Shown piece after piece: positions 14,608 to 23,864 of a DNA stretch of 64,000 nt (position 1 is its first letter; each line of letters opens with the position of its first letter). Made by a program: the position numbers and the translations under genes. The notes beneath the pieces are model-generated. The model saw only the letters and a list, made by a program, of their open reading frames with translations. It was not told where the DNA came from and did not search any database. Origin of the DNA: Tranquillimonas rosea (GTDB lineage: Bacteria > Pseudomonadota > Alphaproteobacteria > Rhodobacterales > Rhodobacteraceae); assembly GCF_900111315.1 (NCBI RefSeq), contig NZ_FOGU01000001.1, positions 1-64,000 of the forward strand, in the 5' to 3' direction.

Positions 14608-16176
14608 ATGCCAGACCATACTCGCCCGCCTGGTCCGGGGCTGACCTTTTCTGACGACTTCTCGTCCGCGTTGCGCCCCGACGGCAGCAGCGTGACCTTC
14701 ACCGCCGCCGAGGCCGAGATCCTGCGCTATCTCGCGGGCCGTCCGGGCATCACGGTCACCCGCAGCCAGTTGCTGGACGTCATAACCGAACCCGGCTCCG
14801 ACAAGCGGGACCGCGTGATCGACTCCTACATCGTGCGGTTGCGGCGCAAGTTCGGCGGGCAGGGCGGCCGCCGTGATGGCCCGATCCAGACGCGGTACGG
14901 CGTCGGCTATGCGTGGATCGAGACCAGTCTGCCCGCGCATGACGAGGGCGGGGCAGATATCGTGTTCGGTCCCGTTCGGGGCCTCGAATACCTGACGGGG
15001 AACAGCCTTGCCGCACGACGCTTCGTCGATGCCTTCGCGCCCCGCTTCGCCGCGCAGTTCGGCCCCTCCAAGACGGTCGTGCGCCAAATCGACCCGACCT
15101 TCCAGTCCGAGCTGTTCCATGCAGCGCGCTATGGCACCACAGTGATCCTCAACGACGACGAACGGGGCGTCGAGGGGATCTTCGAGACGAAGGAGCTGAC
15201 GACGGGCCGCGTGATCACAGTCTCGCGCCACAGGATCGTCGGTGCCGATGCCGACCCGGCGGCCGAGATCGCGCGCTACGTGGTCGCGGATTTCTGGCGG
15301 GGGCTGGCGTTGCTGCCAGAGATGCCCGCGCCGGTACCAGTGATGATGAACAACGCCTCGATCGAGATTGCCGGGGACGCCAACGGCAGCGACCGCACCG
15401 ACGCGATGCTGAATGTCCTTCTCTCGCGGGAGCCGGGCTCGCCCGAGCTGATACTGCTGAGTGCCATTGCACTTCACTCGCGCTACATTCTGAACGGCGT
15501 TTCGATGCTGGCCGAAGGGACCGAGGCGTTCGAGGCCGATGTTGCCCGGATCCGCGCCAGTCTTGACGCGGCCCACCCCGATATCGCCGACAACCCGATG
15601 CTGTCGATCGCGGCGGCCAAGCTGTTGCATTTCGCCAATCCCGACCGCCGGGCCGAAGCGCTCTGCCTTGCGGAAGAAGCACATGCGTCGAGCCGCTCGT
15701 TCGCGGGCTCGCTCGTGACAATGGCGCAGCTCCGGGCGTTGGAGGGCGACCCCGAGACGGCGCTGCGCCTGCTGGACCAGGGGCTCGAGCTGACGGAGGA
15801 GGGCAGCGAGTTCGAGGCCTATTTCCTTGTGCTCAAGTGCCAGTTCTGCCGCGCGGTCGGCGACAGGGCGGCACTGCGGGAGTCGCTCGGCCGGATCTAT
15901 CAATGGCGGTCGCACAACAGGGCGTTCTTCGATCTCATCTTCGAGGATTCGACCCATCCGAGCGAGGCAGCGCGCGGCCTGCTGAGTGTGCTGTCCGTGC
16001 CGCAGGCGCATGGTGTCCTGCGCTACGTCTACTACCTGACCGCCAGCCTGTTCAGGCATGACGCGCACCGCGACGCGGTCCTGAGGCCGAGCGTGCAGCG
16101 TATCTACGAACGCTTTGGACCGGACGGGCTGCCGGACGAGATCGCGGACGTGCTGGGGGCGCTCGCGCCACGATAG
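14608..16176 (+). CDS. Winged-helix (OmpR/CadC-type) regulator with helical-repeat C-terminus, no receiver
   Basis: The 522-residue protein has a trans_reg_C-type winged helix at about residues 15-105: FTAAEAEILRYLAGRPGITV, SRSQLLD-like TRSQLLDVI, VIDSYIVRLRRKFG and IQTRYGVGYAW. The remaining 400 residues have no receiver and no clear membrane helix. Their C-terminal half is alanine-rich and helical with TPR-like spacing (LVTMAQLRALEGDPETALRL). This architecture resembles HilA/CadC-like one-component regulators. The frame is open further upstream, but ATG 14608 fits the domain start. It lies just upstream of two Hint-RTX genes on the same strand and may control them. Confidence 0.75.
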   Translation: MPDHTRPPGPGLTFSDDFSSALRPDGSSVTFTAAEAEILRYLAGRPGITVTRSQLLDVITEPGSDKRDRVIDSYIVRLRRKFGGQGGRRDGPIQTRYGVGYAWIETSLPAHDEGGADIVFGPVRGLEYLTGNSLAARRFVDAFAPRFAAQFGPSKTVVRQIDPTFQSELFHAARYGTTVILNDDERGVEGIFETKELTTGRVITVSRHRIVGADADPAAEIARYVVADFWRGLALLPEMPAPVPVMMNNASIEIAGDANGSDRTDAMLNVLLSREPGSPELILLSAIALHSRYILNGVSMLAEGTEAFEADVARIRASLDAAHPDIADNPMLSIAAAKLLHFANPDRRAEALCLAEEAHASSRSFAGSLVTMAQLRALEGDPETALRLLDQGLELTEEGSEFEAYFLVLKCQFCRAVGDRAALRESLGRIYQWRSHNRAFFDLIFEDSTHPSEAARGLLSVLSVPQAHGVLRYVYYLTASLFRHDAHRDAVLRPSVQRIYERFGPDGLPDEIADVLGALAPR

Positions 16177-16553
16177 ATGCGGCCTCATCGGCGACTGACG
16201 GTCCCGGCGAGTCGGGGATTTGGCGTGTGCGGCGTTTCCGGTGGCGTGCCATTCAGGTGCCCTGCGCAGGATTGTATAAACCCTTCAGCAAGAGCGTCGT
16301 GCCATCGTGCCGCCATATTCTGCGCCACTTCTTGTCGCCGTTTCGGCAACAGTCAGGTCGTCGCAGTGGATCACTCCCGACCAAGCCGTTTCGCTCGATT
16401 CTTGCGCAAAGCGTGGATCATAAGAGTTAATGCTTTAGAATTACCTCTTCGGAGGTAGCCTATCTTCAGGCAGTTTGTTGACCAAACGGCACCTAGTTCA
16501 TGCCTCTTGAACGGTGGCGCCCGATCACCTGCCAAGCGCTATCGCCCGATAGA

Positions 16554-16575
16554 TGTCCGATTTCGGACACTTTTT
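16554..16575 (+). terminator. Short hairpin with T-run
   Basis: TGTCCG (16554-16559), loop ATTT, CGGACA (16564-16569), then C and TTTTT (16571-16575). The stem is only six pairs and lies almost 380 bases after the upstream gene. It may be a weak terminator or a protein-binding dyad. Confidence 0.35.
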
Positions 16576-16751
16576 GCTTTGGACCCCGTCGTGCGCTGCG
16601 TAAAAGGAGTGTGTCGGGTGCGCCCCGGCACAGCCGTTGCGGGACGGTTGACCCGAACCGAACAGAAGCGGAACGGGTGACGGGTCACAGCCGGGACGAC
16701 GCTCCCGGCACGCCTTTTGATCGGCACTATATGCGCCGGTCGCGTTTGGCA

Positions 16752-16781
16752 GGACACCCGCTGCCAAGGAAGCGGGTGTCC
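16752..16781 (+). promoter_or_regulatory. Perfect 11-bp hairpin before the first Hint-RTX gene
   Basis: GGACACCCGCT (16752-16762) pairs exactly with AGCGGGTGTCC (16771-16781) around an 8-base loop. No T-run follows. It ends 60 bases before the ATG at 16842, so it would lie in the leader RNA or be an operator. Confidence 0.5.
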
Positions 16782-16841
16782 GGTGGTTGGTATTGTGACG
16801 GGTGGCGACCCGGCACGCGTGATACTGGGAAGTGATTTGAG

Positions 16842-19256
16842 ATGGCTGAGTATCGTTTCGATTGGACCGCGTTCAATGGTTTCGGCCGCACCACCAGTGT
16901 CCAGGGTCCCGCAGGACCTGTCGATGTCCGGGTCCGGGGCGCGCTCGACGACCGTGATGGGACACTCCGTGTCGAGGACGGCGCGGGCTCCGACATGCTC
17001 GTGTCCGAGCCCGACGATTACTCCGTCACCGCCCTGACATTCGCCGAGCCGGTCGAGAACGTCTCCTTCGCGCTCTACGACGTGGACGAGGGCAGGTCCC
17101 ACGACGACAAGGTCACGATCTTCGCGTTCGACGTCGAGGGACACGCACTACCGGTGACCTTCACCGACGTCACCACGCAGACGGTCCACGGCAACACGAT
17201 CGAAGGCGAGTGCACGACGGACTTCGACGAGGCCCAGGTTGGCGTCCGGATCGACGGCACGGTCGAGACCATCAAGATCTACCATTCCGACGGCCCCGAC
17301 GCCCACGATCCCGGAAAGATCGGGGTCGGCGACATCCACTTCGACACCGTTGCCGATCCGCTGGACGGGGTGGTCGAGGGCAGCTCGGACTACGACCTGA
17401 TCGACACCGCCTATGACGGCGACCCCGAGGGGGACCGGATCGATGCCGGCGACGCCATCCTCGCCGGAGAGGCGCCGGACGACGACGTCGTGCGCGCGAG
17501 CGCGGGCGACGATACGATCATTGCGGGCACCGGTGACGACGAGGTGTCGGGTGGCGCCGGCAACGATGTGATCTACGGCGACGCGGGCGAGGCGCCCGCC
17601 GTCGGCCCGCGCGAGAGCTTCGAGTGGGACAGGGCCCCGGATCCCGACGGTCATGGCGGGATCGACGACGGCGACCGTATCTCGGATTTCACCCAGAAAA
17701 CCGGCAGCGTGAACGTCTCGTTCGCGCAGATCGGCCGCACCGGCCACGCAACGACGAACTTCGAGGCGACCGCGCAGAACGTCGACGGCATCCGCACCGG
17801 CGACGAGGAGATCGACCGCGACAGCTCGCTCGTGTCCGAAGCCCGCGGCGACGACGGCAGCGCAACCTACCAGCTGCGCTTCGCGGACCCCGACGGCGGC
17901 GCGGCGGCCGAGGTCAGCGACGTGGACTTCCGGATCAATGACATCGACGGCGATGGCGTGGTCCGGGTCGCGGCCTTCGACGCCGCCGGCAACCGCGTGC
18001 ACGTGACGTTGACCGGCGGCGCGCGGCTGACGCTGAGCGACGGCGGCGGCGACGGTTTCGCCGGAGTCGACACGGCCAGCAGCACCGGCGGCTACCAGTG
18101 CGACGAGTCCGCGGACTATTCGCTCAGGGTCCAGGCCGCGGGGCCGGTGTCGCGCATCTTCATTCATCACGACCAGGCCGGCCCGGACAATTCCGGCGTG
18201 AACGTCACGGACGTGTATTTCAACGCGCCGGGCGTGGTCCCCAGTGCCGGGAACGACGATCTCTCCGGCGGCGCCGGCGACGACGCGCTCTACGGACAGG
18301 TGGGCGACGACAAGCTGTCGGGCGATGGCGGCAACGACACGCTGGCGGGCGGCGCGGGCCACGACACGATCCACGGCGGCGCCGGCGACGACCTGATCCT
18401 CGGCGGGACCGGAGTTGACACGATCCACGGCGGCGACGATGCCGATACGATCGGTTCGGTGAGCGTCGGTGACGTCATCCATGGCGGCGCCGGCGGCGAT
18501 GACCGGGACGTGCTGGACCTTGGCGGAACGCTCGATGACGGCGGCCGGTACGCGTTGCGCAACGTCGTCACCGACATCGACGGCAACGGGATCGACGGCG
18601 ATGTCGTCTATTTCGACGATGGCGGAAAGATGCTCGGCTCGGTCCACTTCGAGAACATCGAAGAGATCGTGCCCTGTTTCACCCCCGGCACGCTGATCGC
18701 CACGCCGAAGGGCGAGCGACCGGTCGAAAGCCTGCGGGTCGGCGACAAGGTGATCACGCGGGACAACGGAATGCAGGAGATCCGCTGGACCGGGCACAAG
18801 CGTCTCGGCTTTCCGGCGCTTTCCTCGCAGCCGACCCTGCGGCCGGTGATGATCCGGGCCGGTGCGCTTGGCCGGGGATTGCCCGAGCGCGACATGCTGG
18901 TCAGCCCGAACCACCGGGTCCTCGTCGCAAGCGACCGGACCGAGCTGTATTTCGACGAACGGGAGGTTCTCGTCGCGGCCAAGCACCTGGTCAACGGCGC
19001 CGACATCAACTTTGCGCAATCGCTGGGCGTGGAATACCTGCACTTCCTGTTCGACCGGCACGAGGTTGTCCTGTCCAACGGTGCGTGGACCGAAAGCTTC
19101 CAGCCCGGCGACTATTCCCTGAGAGGGCTGGGCAACGCGCAGCGCAGCGAGTTGTTCGAGCTGTTTCCCGATCTCGAGCGGATCGAAGGCCGTGAGAGTT
19201 TTGCCTCGGCCCGCCGCACGCTGAAGCGGCACGAGGCGGAGCTTCTTGCGGATTAG
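16842..19256 (+). CDS. Large RTX-repeat protein with C-terminal Hint domain
   Basis: The 804-residue acidic protein has no signal peptide. Residues 1 to about 200 and about 260-460 form two beta-rich modules (the second with [17 protein letters not shown]). RTX calcium-binding nonapeptides appear near residues 213-247 ([21 protein letters not shown]) and 467-545 ([20 protein letters not shown] and following). A Hint_2 domain starts at C612 in [20 protein letters not shown] with [18 protein letters not shown], and ends with [14 protein letters not shown]. Hint domains are self-processing thiol domains related to inteins and Hedgehog; RTX proteins lacking a signal peptide usually leave through a type I system. 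A paralogue follows at 19642. No transporter genes are in the window. Confidence 0.88.
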   Translation: MAEYRFDWTAFNGFGRTTSVQGPAGPVDVRVRGALDDRDGTLRVEDGAGSDMLVSEPDDYSVTALTFAEPVENVSFALYDVDEGRSHDDKVTIFAFDVEGHALPVTFTDVTTQTVHGNTIEGECTTDFDEAQVGVRIDGTVETIKIYHSDGPDAHDPGKIGVGDIHFDTVADPLDGVVEGSSDYDLIDTAYDGDPEGDRIDAGDAILAGEAPDDDVVRASAGDDTIIAGTGDDEVSGGAGNDVIYGDAGEAPAVGPRESFEWDRAPDPDGHGGIDDGDRISDFTQKTGSVNVSFAQIGRTGHATTNFEATAQNVDGIRTGDEEIDRDSSLVSEARGDDGSATYQLRFADPDGGAAAEVSDVDFRINDIDGDGVVRVAAFDAAGNRVHVTLTGGARLTLSDGGGDGFAGVDTASSTGGYQCDESADYSLRVQAAGPVSRIFIHHDQAGPDNSGVNVTDVYFNAPGVVPSAGNDDLSGGAGDDALYGQVGDDKLSGDGGNDTLAGGAGHDTIHGGAGDDLILGGTGVDTIHGGDDADTIGSVSVGDVIHGGAGGDDRDVLDLGGTLDDGGRYALRNVVTDIDGNGIDGDVVYFDDGGKMLGSVHFENIEEIVPCFTPGTLIATPKGERPVESLRVGDKVITRDNGMQEIRWTGHKRLGFPALSSQPTLRPVMIRAGALGRGLPERDMLVSPNHRVLVASDRTELYFDEREVLVAAKHLVNGADINFAQSLGVEYLHFLFDRHEVVLSNGAWTESFQPGDYSLRGLGNAQRSELFELFPDLERIEGRESFASARRTLKRHEAELLAD

Positions 19257-19641
19257 CCGGATGGTCGTGTCGGGCAAGTGCTCACCCCAAGCGCGAAAAT
19301 GCGACGATTCGGGTGAGTTTCCGAATTATGGATCAACAATCGCGCCCTCATTCGGAGGACTGTCATGCAAACGGCAATGCAGCGGGGTCAGCGCTCGCAC
19401 CAGACTGACGCGGGTGGAGCGACAGTCATGCGCATGAGTGGACTTTGTATATCTCAGGCGTTCGATGAGACGCGGTCGGACAGACATTCCGTCGCGTCAA
19501 CACGGCTGGAGCACATTCAGACAACGCAGGGCGTTGGAGGTGACGTAGCGCCACCCTATAAACATTTCGTAAATCTTTACTCGGTTAGGTCACCGTAAAT
19601 GCTTCGGCGACGGACCGGGGCCAGGTGGAAGGTATGCCAGA
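19257..19641. other. Gene-free spacer between the two Hint-RTX genes
   Basis: The spacer is 385 bases, AT-richer than its flanks. A 77-codon frame (19365-19598) follows a GGAGG sequence, but its codon use does not look like the surrounding genes, so it is not called. The last 100 bases, with several AT-rich hexamers, probably hold the promoter of the second gene. The two paralogues are therefore likely transcribed separately. Confidence 0.4.
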
Positions 19642-20880
19642 ATGGCGGAACGAACCGGCACCTCGAACAATGACACGATCGACGGCACCGACGGCGACGA
19701 CACGCTGCGCGGGCTGAACGGTCAGGATACCCTCGACGGCGGCCGCGGCGCCGACCTGGTCGAAGGCGGCGATGGCGACGACACGATCTCGGGCGGCGAG
19801 GGCGCGGACACGTTGCGCGGCGGCGACGGACAGGATCTCGTCACCGGCGGGCCGGGCGATGACAGCATCGAAGGCGGCGACGGCGTCGACCGGCTGCGCG
19901 GCGGTGACGGCGACGACACCATCAACGGCGGCCAAGGGCAGGACGACATTCGCGGCGGCGACGGCGACGACCGGCTGTCCGGCGGCGCCGATGCCGACAC
20001 GGTCCAGGGCGGCGACGGCAACGACACCATCGTGGGCGTGACCGACGGCGACTGGCTGCATGGCGGCGACGACCGCGACACCTTCGTGATTCAACCCTTC
20101 GCCGGAAACGGCCGGATCCACGGCGGCGGCGGCGGGGACGATTACGATACGCTCGACCTCAGCGGACTCGATCCCGACGATTACCGCCTGTCCTACGACC
20201 CGCACAAGGAAAGCGGCACGCTGCGTGTCCGTGACGAGGGCGGTAATTTCAGCCGCACGATCCACTTCTCCGACATCGAGAACGTGGCCATCTGCTTTAC
20301 CCCCGGCACCGCGATCGCCACCCCGCGCGGCGAGGTTCCGGTCGAGACCCTGCGCGAAGGCGACCGCGTCTTTACCCGCGACAACGGCGTGCAGCGGGTT
20401 CGCTGGACCGGGCGTCGCGACCTGTCGTCGGCCGAGATCGCCGCCGACGCGTCCCTGCGCCCGGTGATGATCCGGCAGGGCGCCCTGGGCCACGGCCTGC
20501 CCGAGCGCGACATGATGGTGTCGCCGTGCCACCGGATGCTTCTGTGCAGCGAACGCGCCGCGATCTATTTCGACGAGCGCGAGGTGCTGGCCGCGGCCAA
20601 GCACCTGACCGCGATGCCCGGCATCGAACCTGCGGCGACGCAGGATACCAGCTATCACCACATTCTGTTCGACCATCACGAGGTCATCCTCGCCAACGGC
20701 GCGTGGAGCGAAAGCTTCCAGCCCGGCGACTATTCCCTCCGCGGCATCGGTGCGGCGCAGCGTGGCGAGATCCTGAAACTGTTCCCGGACCTGGCGAAGT
20801 CCGAGGGCACCGACTCCTACGGCGCGGCACGACGCACCCTGCGCCGGCACGAGGCGCGGCTGCTGGCCGAGGGGTCCTAG
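19642..20880 (+). CDS. RTX-repeat protein with C-terminal Hint domain, shorter paralogue
   Basis: The 412-residue protein begins directly with RTX repeats (residues about 8-135, units such as GGDGDDTISGGEGADTLRGG). A linker follows, then a Hint_2 domain from C218 in CFTPGTAIATPRGEVPVETL, with GDRVFTRDNGVQRVRWTGRR, LPERDMMVSPCHRMLL and [14 protein letters not shown]. The Hint part is clearly related to that of the gene at 16842, so the pair arose by duplication. It lacks the two beta-rich modules of its neighbour. An extra cysteine replaces asparagine in VSPCHR (VSPNHR in the neighbour). It is probably secreted without a signal peptide. The stop codon overlaps the convergent nucleotidyltransferase stop. 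Confidence 0.88.
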   Translation: MAERTGTSNNDTIDGTDGDDTLRGLNGQDTLDGGRGADLVEGGDGDDTISGGEGADTLRGGDGQDLVTGGPGDDSIEGGDGVDRLRGGDGDDTINGGQGQDDIRGGDGDDRLSGGADADTVQGGDGNDTIVGVTDGDWLHGGDDRDTFVIQPFAGNGRIHGGGGGDDYDTLDLSGLDPDDYRLSYDPHKESGTLRVRDEGGNFSRTIHFSDIENVAICFTPGTAIATPRGEVPVETLREGDRVFTRDNGVQRVRWTGRRDLSSAEIAADASLRPVMIRQGALGHGLPERDMMVSPCHRMLLCSERAAIYFDEREVLAAAKHLTAMPGIEPAATQDTSYHHILFDHHEVILANGAWSESFQPGDYSLRGIGAAQRGEILKLFPDLAKSEGTDSYGAARRTLRRHEARLLAEGS

Positions 20881-21467
20881 TTCCGCCCGCGCCGCCACGC
20901 CTCCCACGCCTCGGGCGTGTCGAGGTCGGTCACGGCGCGGCGGCCGGGCAGGGGCATCGTCACGATCCGCCCCGCATGGCGACGCAACACGTCACGCGCG
21001 CCGGTATCCCCGCGCAACGCCAGCAATTCGGGCCGAAGGTCCGCGGGAAAGATCACCGGATGCCCCGGCGTCCCGTCCTCTGCCGCCGCCCGCAGGATCG
21101 CCTCTCCGTCCCAGCCCGCGATGAGCGCCGACAGATCGGCACCGGTCAGCTCCGGCATGTCGCAGAGAACGATCATGACGCCGCGCGCCTCGGGCGCCGC
21201 CGCGCAGGCCGCGACCAGAGACGCGGCCATCCCGGACGCGGCATCCTCCACTTCGACGCGGCTGACCGGCATCCCGTCCAGCGCCGCCACGCGCGCAGGC
21301 GCGTCCCGAGGCAACGCAACGATAACCGGGGCCCCGGTGGAGCAGGCCGCCTCCGCCTGCCGCCGCAGCAACGGCACGCCGTCGATCTCTTCGAGAAGCT
21401 TGTCGCGACCGCGCATGCGTGCCCCGGCCCCGGCCGCAAGAAGCAGAAGGGCCGGCGCCCGCGTCAC
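20877..21467 (-). CDS. MobA/MocA-like nucleotidyltransferase
   Basis: The 196-residue protein has the NTP-transferase start LLLLAAGAGARMRGRDKLLE (nucleotide-binding loop with the lysine) and IVLCDMP with the metal-binding aspartate, then GTPGHPVIF as in molybdenum cofactor cytidylyl/guanylyltransferases. It would transfer a nucleotide to molybdopterin or a similar acceptor; the acceptor cannot be told. The start is GTG 21467, overlapping the livM stop as GTGA (21464-21467), so translation is coupled to the transporter operon although the function appears unrelated. Its stop overlaps the second Hint gene stop at a CTAG. Confidence 0.82.
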   Translation of the reverse strand: MTRAPALLLLAAGAGARMRGRDKLLEEIDGVPLLRRQAEAACSTGAPVIVALPRDAPARVAALDGMPVSRVEVEDAASGMAASLVAACAAAPEARGVMIVLCDMPELTGADLSALIAGWDGEAILRAAAEDGTPGHPVIFPADLRPELLALRGDTGARDVLRRHAGRIVTMPLPGRRAVTDLDTPEAWEAWRRGRN

Positions 21468-22765
21468 CGTTCGGGGATCAGGCCGCGCGGGGCAAAGCGC
21501 AGCACGACCAGCATCAGCACGCCCATCGTCAGAAGACGCATATGCGCCGCGCTGTCGATCAGCCGCTGTTTCAGGATGCCGTCGTCGAGGTTGGCGGTGA
21601 CGTTGTCCATCACCCAGCGGCCCAGTGGCTCGACCTCGACCCAGAGGAACCAGATCAGGATCCCGCCCAGCACGGCGCCGAAATTGTTGCCCGATCCGCC
21701 GACGATCACCATCACCCAGATCAGGAATGTGAACCGCAGCGGCTGGTAGGTGGTCGGCACCAGCTGCCCGTCGAGCGTCGTCATCATCGCGCCCGCCAGA
21801 CCGCAAAGGGCGCTGCCCAGGATGAAGACCTGCAGGTGCCGGCGCGTCACGTCCTTGCCCATCGCCTCGGCCGCGGTCTCGTTGTCGCGGATCGCGCGCA
21901 TCATCCGGCCCCAGGGCGACGCCAGCGCGGCCTGCGCCAGCCACAGCAGCACGATCAGGACAAGCACGAACAGCCCGGCATAGGCGAGCTTCACCGTGAT
22001 CGTCGATGCCGTCACCGGGTCGAAGCCCCAGTCGCTCATGCGCGTCACGAAGGCCTCGCTGTTCTGCAGGTCGACCTCATAGGGAACCGGGCGCGGCAGG
22101 CCGATGACGTTCTTGACGCCGCGGCTCAGCCAATCCTCGTTCTTGAGGACCGCGATGATGATCTCGGCGATGCCGAGCGTCGCAATGGCAAGGTAATCCG
22201 ACCGAAGCCCCAGGGCCGTCTTGCCGACGATCCATGCCGCGCCGGCCGCCAGCACACCGCCGATGGGCCAGGCCAGGACGATCGGCAGCCCCAGCCCGCC
22301 GAGATAGCCCGTCGCCGCCGGATCGACGGATTCGATGGCGTCGACCGCGGGCCCCAGAAGCCAGCGATAGACGACAAAGCCGATGGCCAGCACCGCCGCC
22401 ACGATCAGACCGCGGCCCGATCGTCTGCCGAGTCGTTTCCACAGGAAGATCGCGCCGGCGATCGTCGCCGCGCCCACGGCCATCGCCGCCATCACCCGCG
22501 CGCCTCCGGCCGCCCAGGCGGCGTCGACGGGCGGCATCGACACGATGACCGCCGCCAGCCCGCCAAGCGCCACGAAGCCCATGACGCCCACGTTGAAAAG
22601 TCCGGCATAGCCCCATTGCATGTTCACCCCGAGCGCCATGATCGCGCTGACGAGCCCCATGTTCAGGATGCCGAGGGCGACGTTCCAGCTTTGCAGCACG
22701 CCGACCAGCACGATCAACGCGGCGACGGCCAGGAACAGAAGAGGTGTGCGCAAGGAAGGGTTCAT
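21464..22765 (-). CDS. livM: Branched-chain amino acid ABC transporter permease LivM
   Basis: The 433-residue membrane protein has about ten hydrophobic segments and the family motifs QWGYAGLFNVGVMGFVALG and LGLRSDYLAIATLGIAEII, with RAIRDNETAAEAMGKDV in the cytoplasmic coupling loop. It is longer than usual LivM proteins because of additional hydrophobic segments between about residues 90 and 160. ATG 22765 overlaps the livH stop (ATGA). With LivH it forms the inner-membrane channel of the importer. Confidence 0.9.
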   Translation of the reverse strand: MNPSLRTPLLFLAVAALIVLVGVLQSWNVALGILNMGLVSAIMALGVNMQWGYAGLFNVGVMGFVALGGLAAVIVSMPPVDAAWAAGGARVMAAMAVGAATIAGAIFLWKRLGRRSGRGLIVAAVLAIGFVVYRWLLGPAVDAIESVDPAATGYLGGLGLPIVLAWPIGGVLAAGAAWIVGKTALGLRSDYLAIATLGIAEIIIAVLKNEDWLSRGVKNVIGLPRPVPYEVDLQNSEAFVTRMSDWGFDPVTASTITVKLAYAGLFVLVLIVLLWLAQAALASPWGRMMRAIRDNETAAEAMGKDVTRRHLQVFILGSALCGLAGAMMTTLDGQLVPTTYQPLRFTFLIWVMVIVGGSGNNFGAVLGGILIWFLWVEVEPLGRWVMDNVTANLDDGILKQRLIDSAAHMRLLTMGVLMLVVLRFAPRGLIPER

Positions 22766-23772
22766 GCGGATTTCCCCCGGAACAGGCCGGTCGGCCGGAA
22801 CAGCAATACGATGACGAGGATCGCGAAGCTCACGGCGAACTTGTAATCCGTCGCGAGCAGCTGCGCGAGCCCGTCGATCTCGAGGCTTTCGGGCAGCAGG
22901 TAGTTCGCCACCTTCTTGAACGCGTAGGTCAGCGTCACCTCCGAGAAGGCGATGACGAAGCCGCCGGCGATCGCGCCGATGGGCGATCCGAGCCCGCCGA
23001 CGATCGCCGCTGCGAAGACCGGTAGCAGCAGCTGGAAGTAGGTGAAGGGCTTGAACGACTTGTCCAGCCCGTAAAGCACCCCGGCGATGGTCGCGAGCGC
23101 CGCCACGATCAGCCACGTCACCCGCACCACGCGGTCGGGGCTGATGCCCGACAGCAGCGCCAGGTCCTCGTTGTCCGAGAACGCGCGCATCGACTTGCCG
23201 GTGCGCGTGTGGTTGAGGAACCAGAACAGGATGGCGACGGTCACCACCGCGGTGACGACGGTGATCGCCTGGCTGGTGCGGATCGCCAGCCCCTCGTCCA
23301 GGCCCGTCATCTGCCGGAACTGGATCGCGCCGATCAGGTAGCGCGCGCCGTCGTCGAAATTCTGGTCGTCCACGCCGATGACGAAGCGCACAAGCCCGTT
23401 ATAGACGAACATCACCCCCATCGACACGATCACCAGCAGCACCGGCGATACCTTTCGGGCGCGGTAGAACTTGTAGACCAGCTTGTCGGTCAGCAGCAGC
23501 AGCACCGCGCAGGCCGCGATGCCCACGGGCAGCGCCAAGAGGGCGGTCGGCAACGGCCCCAGCGACACGCCCGCGGCCTGCAGCGCCCAGGTCGCAAGGA
23601 TCGTCCCCATCGCCCCGAACGCCATCGTGTCGCCGTGGGCAAAGTTGGAGAACCGCAGGATCCCGTAGATCAGCGTCACCCCCAGCGCCCCAAGCGCCAG
23701 CTGGGCCCCGTAGGCGGTGGCCGGGATCACCACGAAGTTCGAGAAGGCCACGAGGGCGTTCAACGGTTCCAT
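22762..23772 (-). CDS. livH: Branched-chain amino acid ABC transporter permease LivH
   Basis: The 336-residue protein has eight or more membrane segments. Typical features are GVTLIYGILRFSNFAHGDTM near the N-terminus and RAFSDNEDLALLSGI as the coupling loop, followed by GVLYGLDKSFKPF. It overlaps livM by four bases and follows livF after 92 bases. It is the second permease subunit of the same importer. Confidence 0.9.
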   Translation of the reverse strand: MEPLNALVAFSNFVVIPATAYGAQLALGALGVTLIYGILRFSNFAHGDTMAFGAMGTILATWALQAAGVSLGPLPTALLALPVGIAACAVLLLLTDKLVYKFYRARKVSPVLLVIVSMGVMFVYNGLVRFVIGVDDQNFDDGARYLIGAIQFRQMTGLDEGLAIRTSQAITVVTAVVTVAILFWFLNHTRTGKSMRAFSDNEDLALLSGISPDRVVRVTWLIVAALATIAGVLYGLDKSFKPFTYFQLLLPVFAAAIVGGLGSPIGAIAGGFVIAFSEVTLTYAFKKVANYLLPESLEIDGLAQLLATDYKFAVSFAILVIVLLFRPTGLFRGKSA

Positions 23773-23864
23773 GTCTCAGTCCTTCCGCGCACGGCCGCTC
23801 CGGGCCGCGATATGCCACAGCTGGGGCGCCGCCGGGGCGCGCCGGATCCCGTTCCGCATCGCGC

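Larger units (their letters stand above)
16177..16841. other. Long gene-free leader region of the Hint-RTX gene
   Basis: No gene is supported in these 665 bases. Composition is mixed, with an AT-rich part at about 16410-16480. Two dyads are visible and listed separately: a T-run hairpin at 16554-16575 and a perfect 11-bp stem at 16752-16781. The length suggests a large regulated promoter region for the gene at 16842. Confidence 0.5.

Noticed and set aside
18240-18480. Regular short repeats that could suggest a tandem repeat or CRISPR
   Set aside because: The period is 27 bases in phase with codons and encodes RTX nonapeptides. There are no unique spacers.
17148-19277. 709-codon frame antisense to the first Hint-RTX gene
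   Set aside because: The repeats of GGC-GAC codons in the sense gene create a long valine/aspartate-rich antisense frame. It has no own start region or domain.
19365-19598. 77-codon frame after a GGAGG sequence between the Hint-RTX genes
   Set aside because: Third codon positions lack the strong GC bias of real genes here and the product resembles nothing. It could still be a small gene, but support is too weak.
19585-20907. 440-codon frame antisense to the second Hint-RTX gene
   Set aside because: Same explanation as for the first: mirror of repetitive RTX codons.
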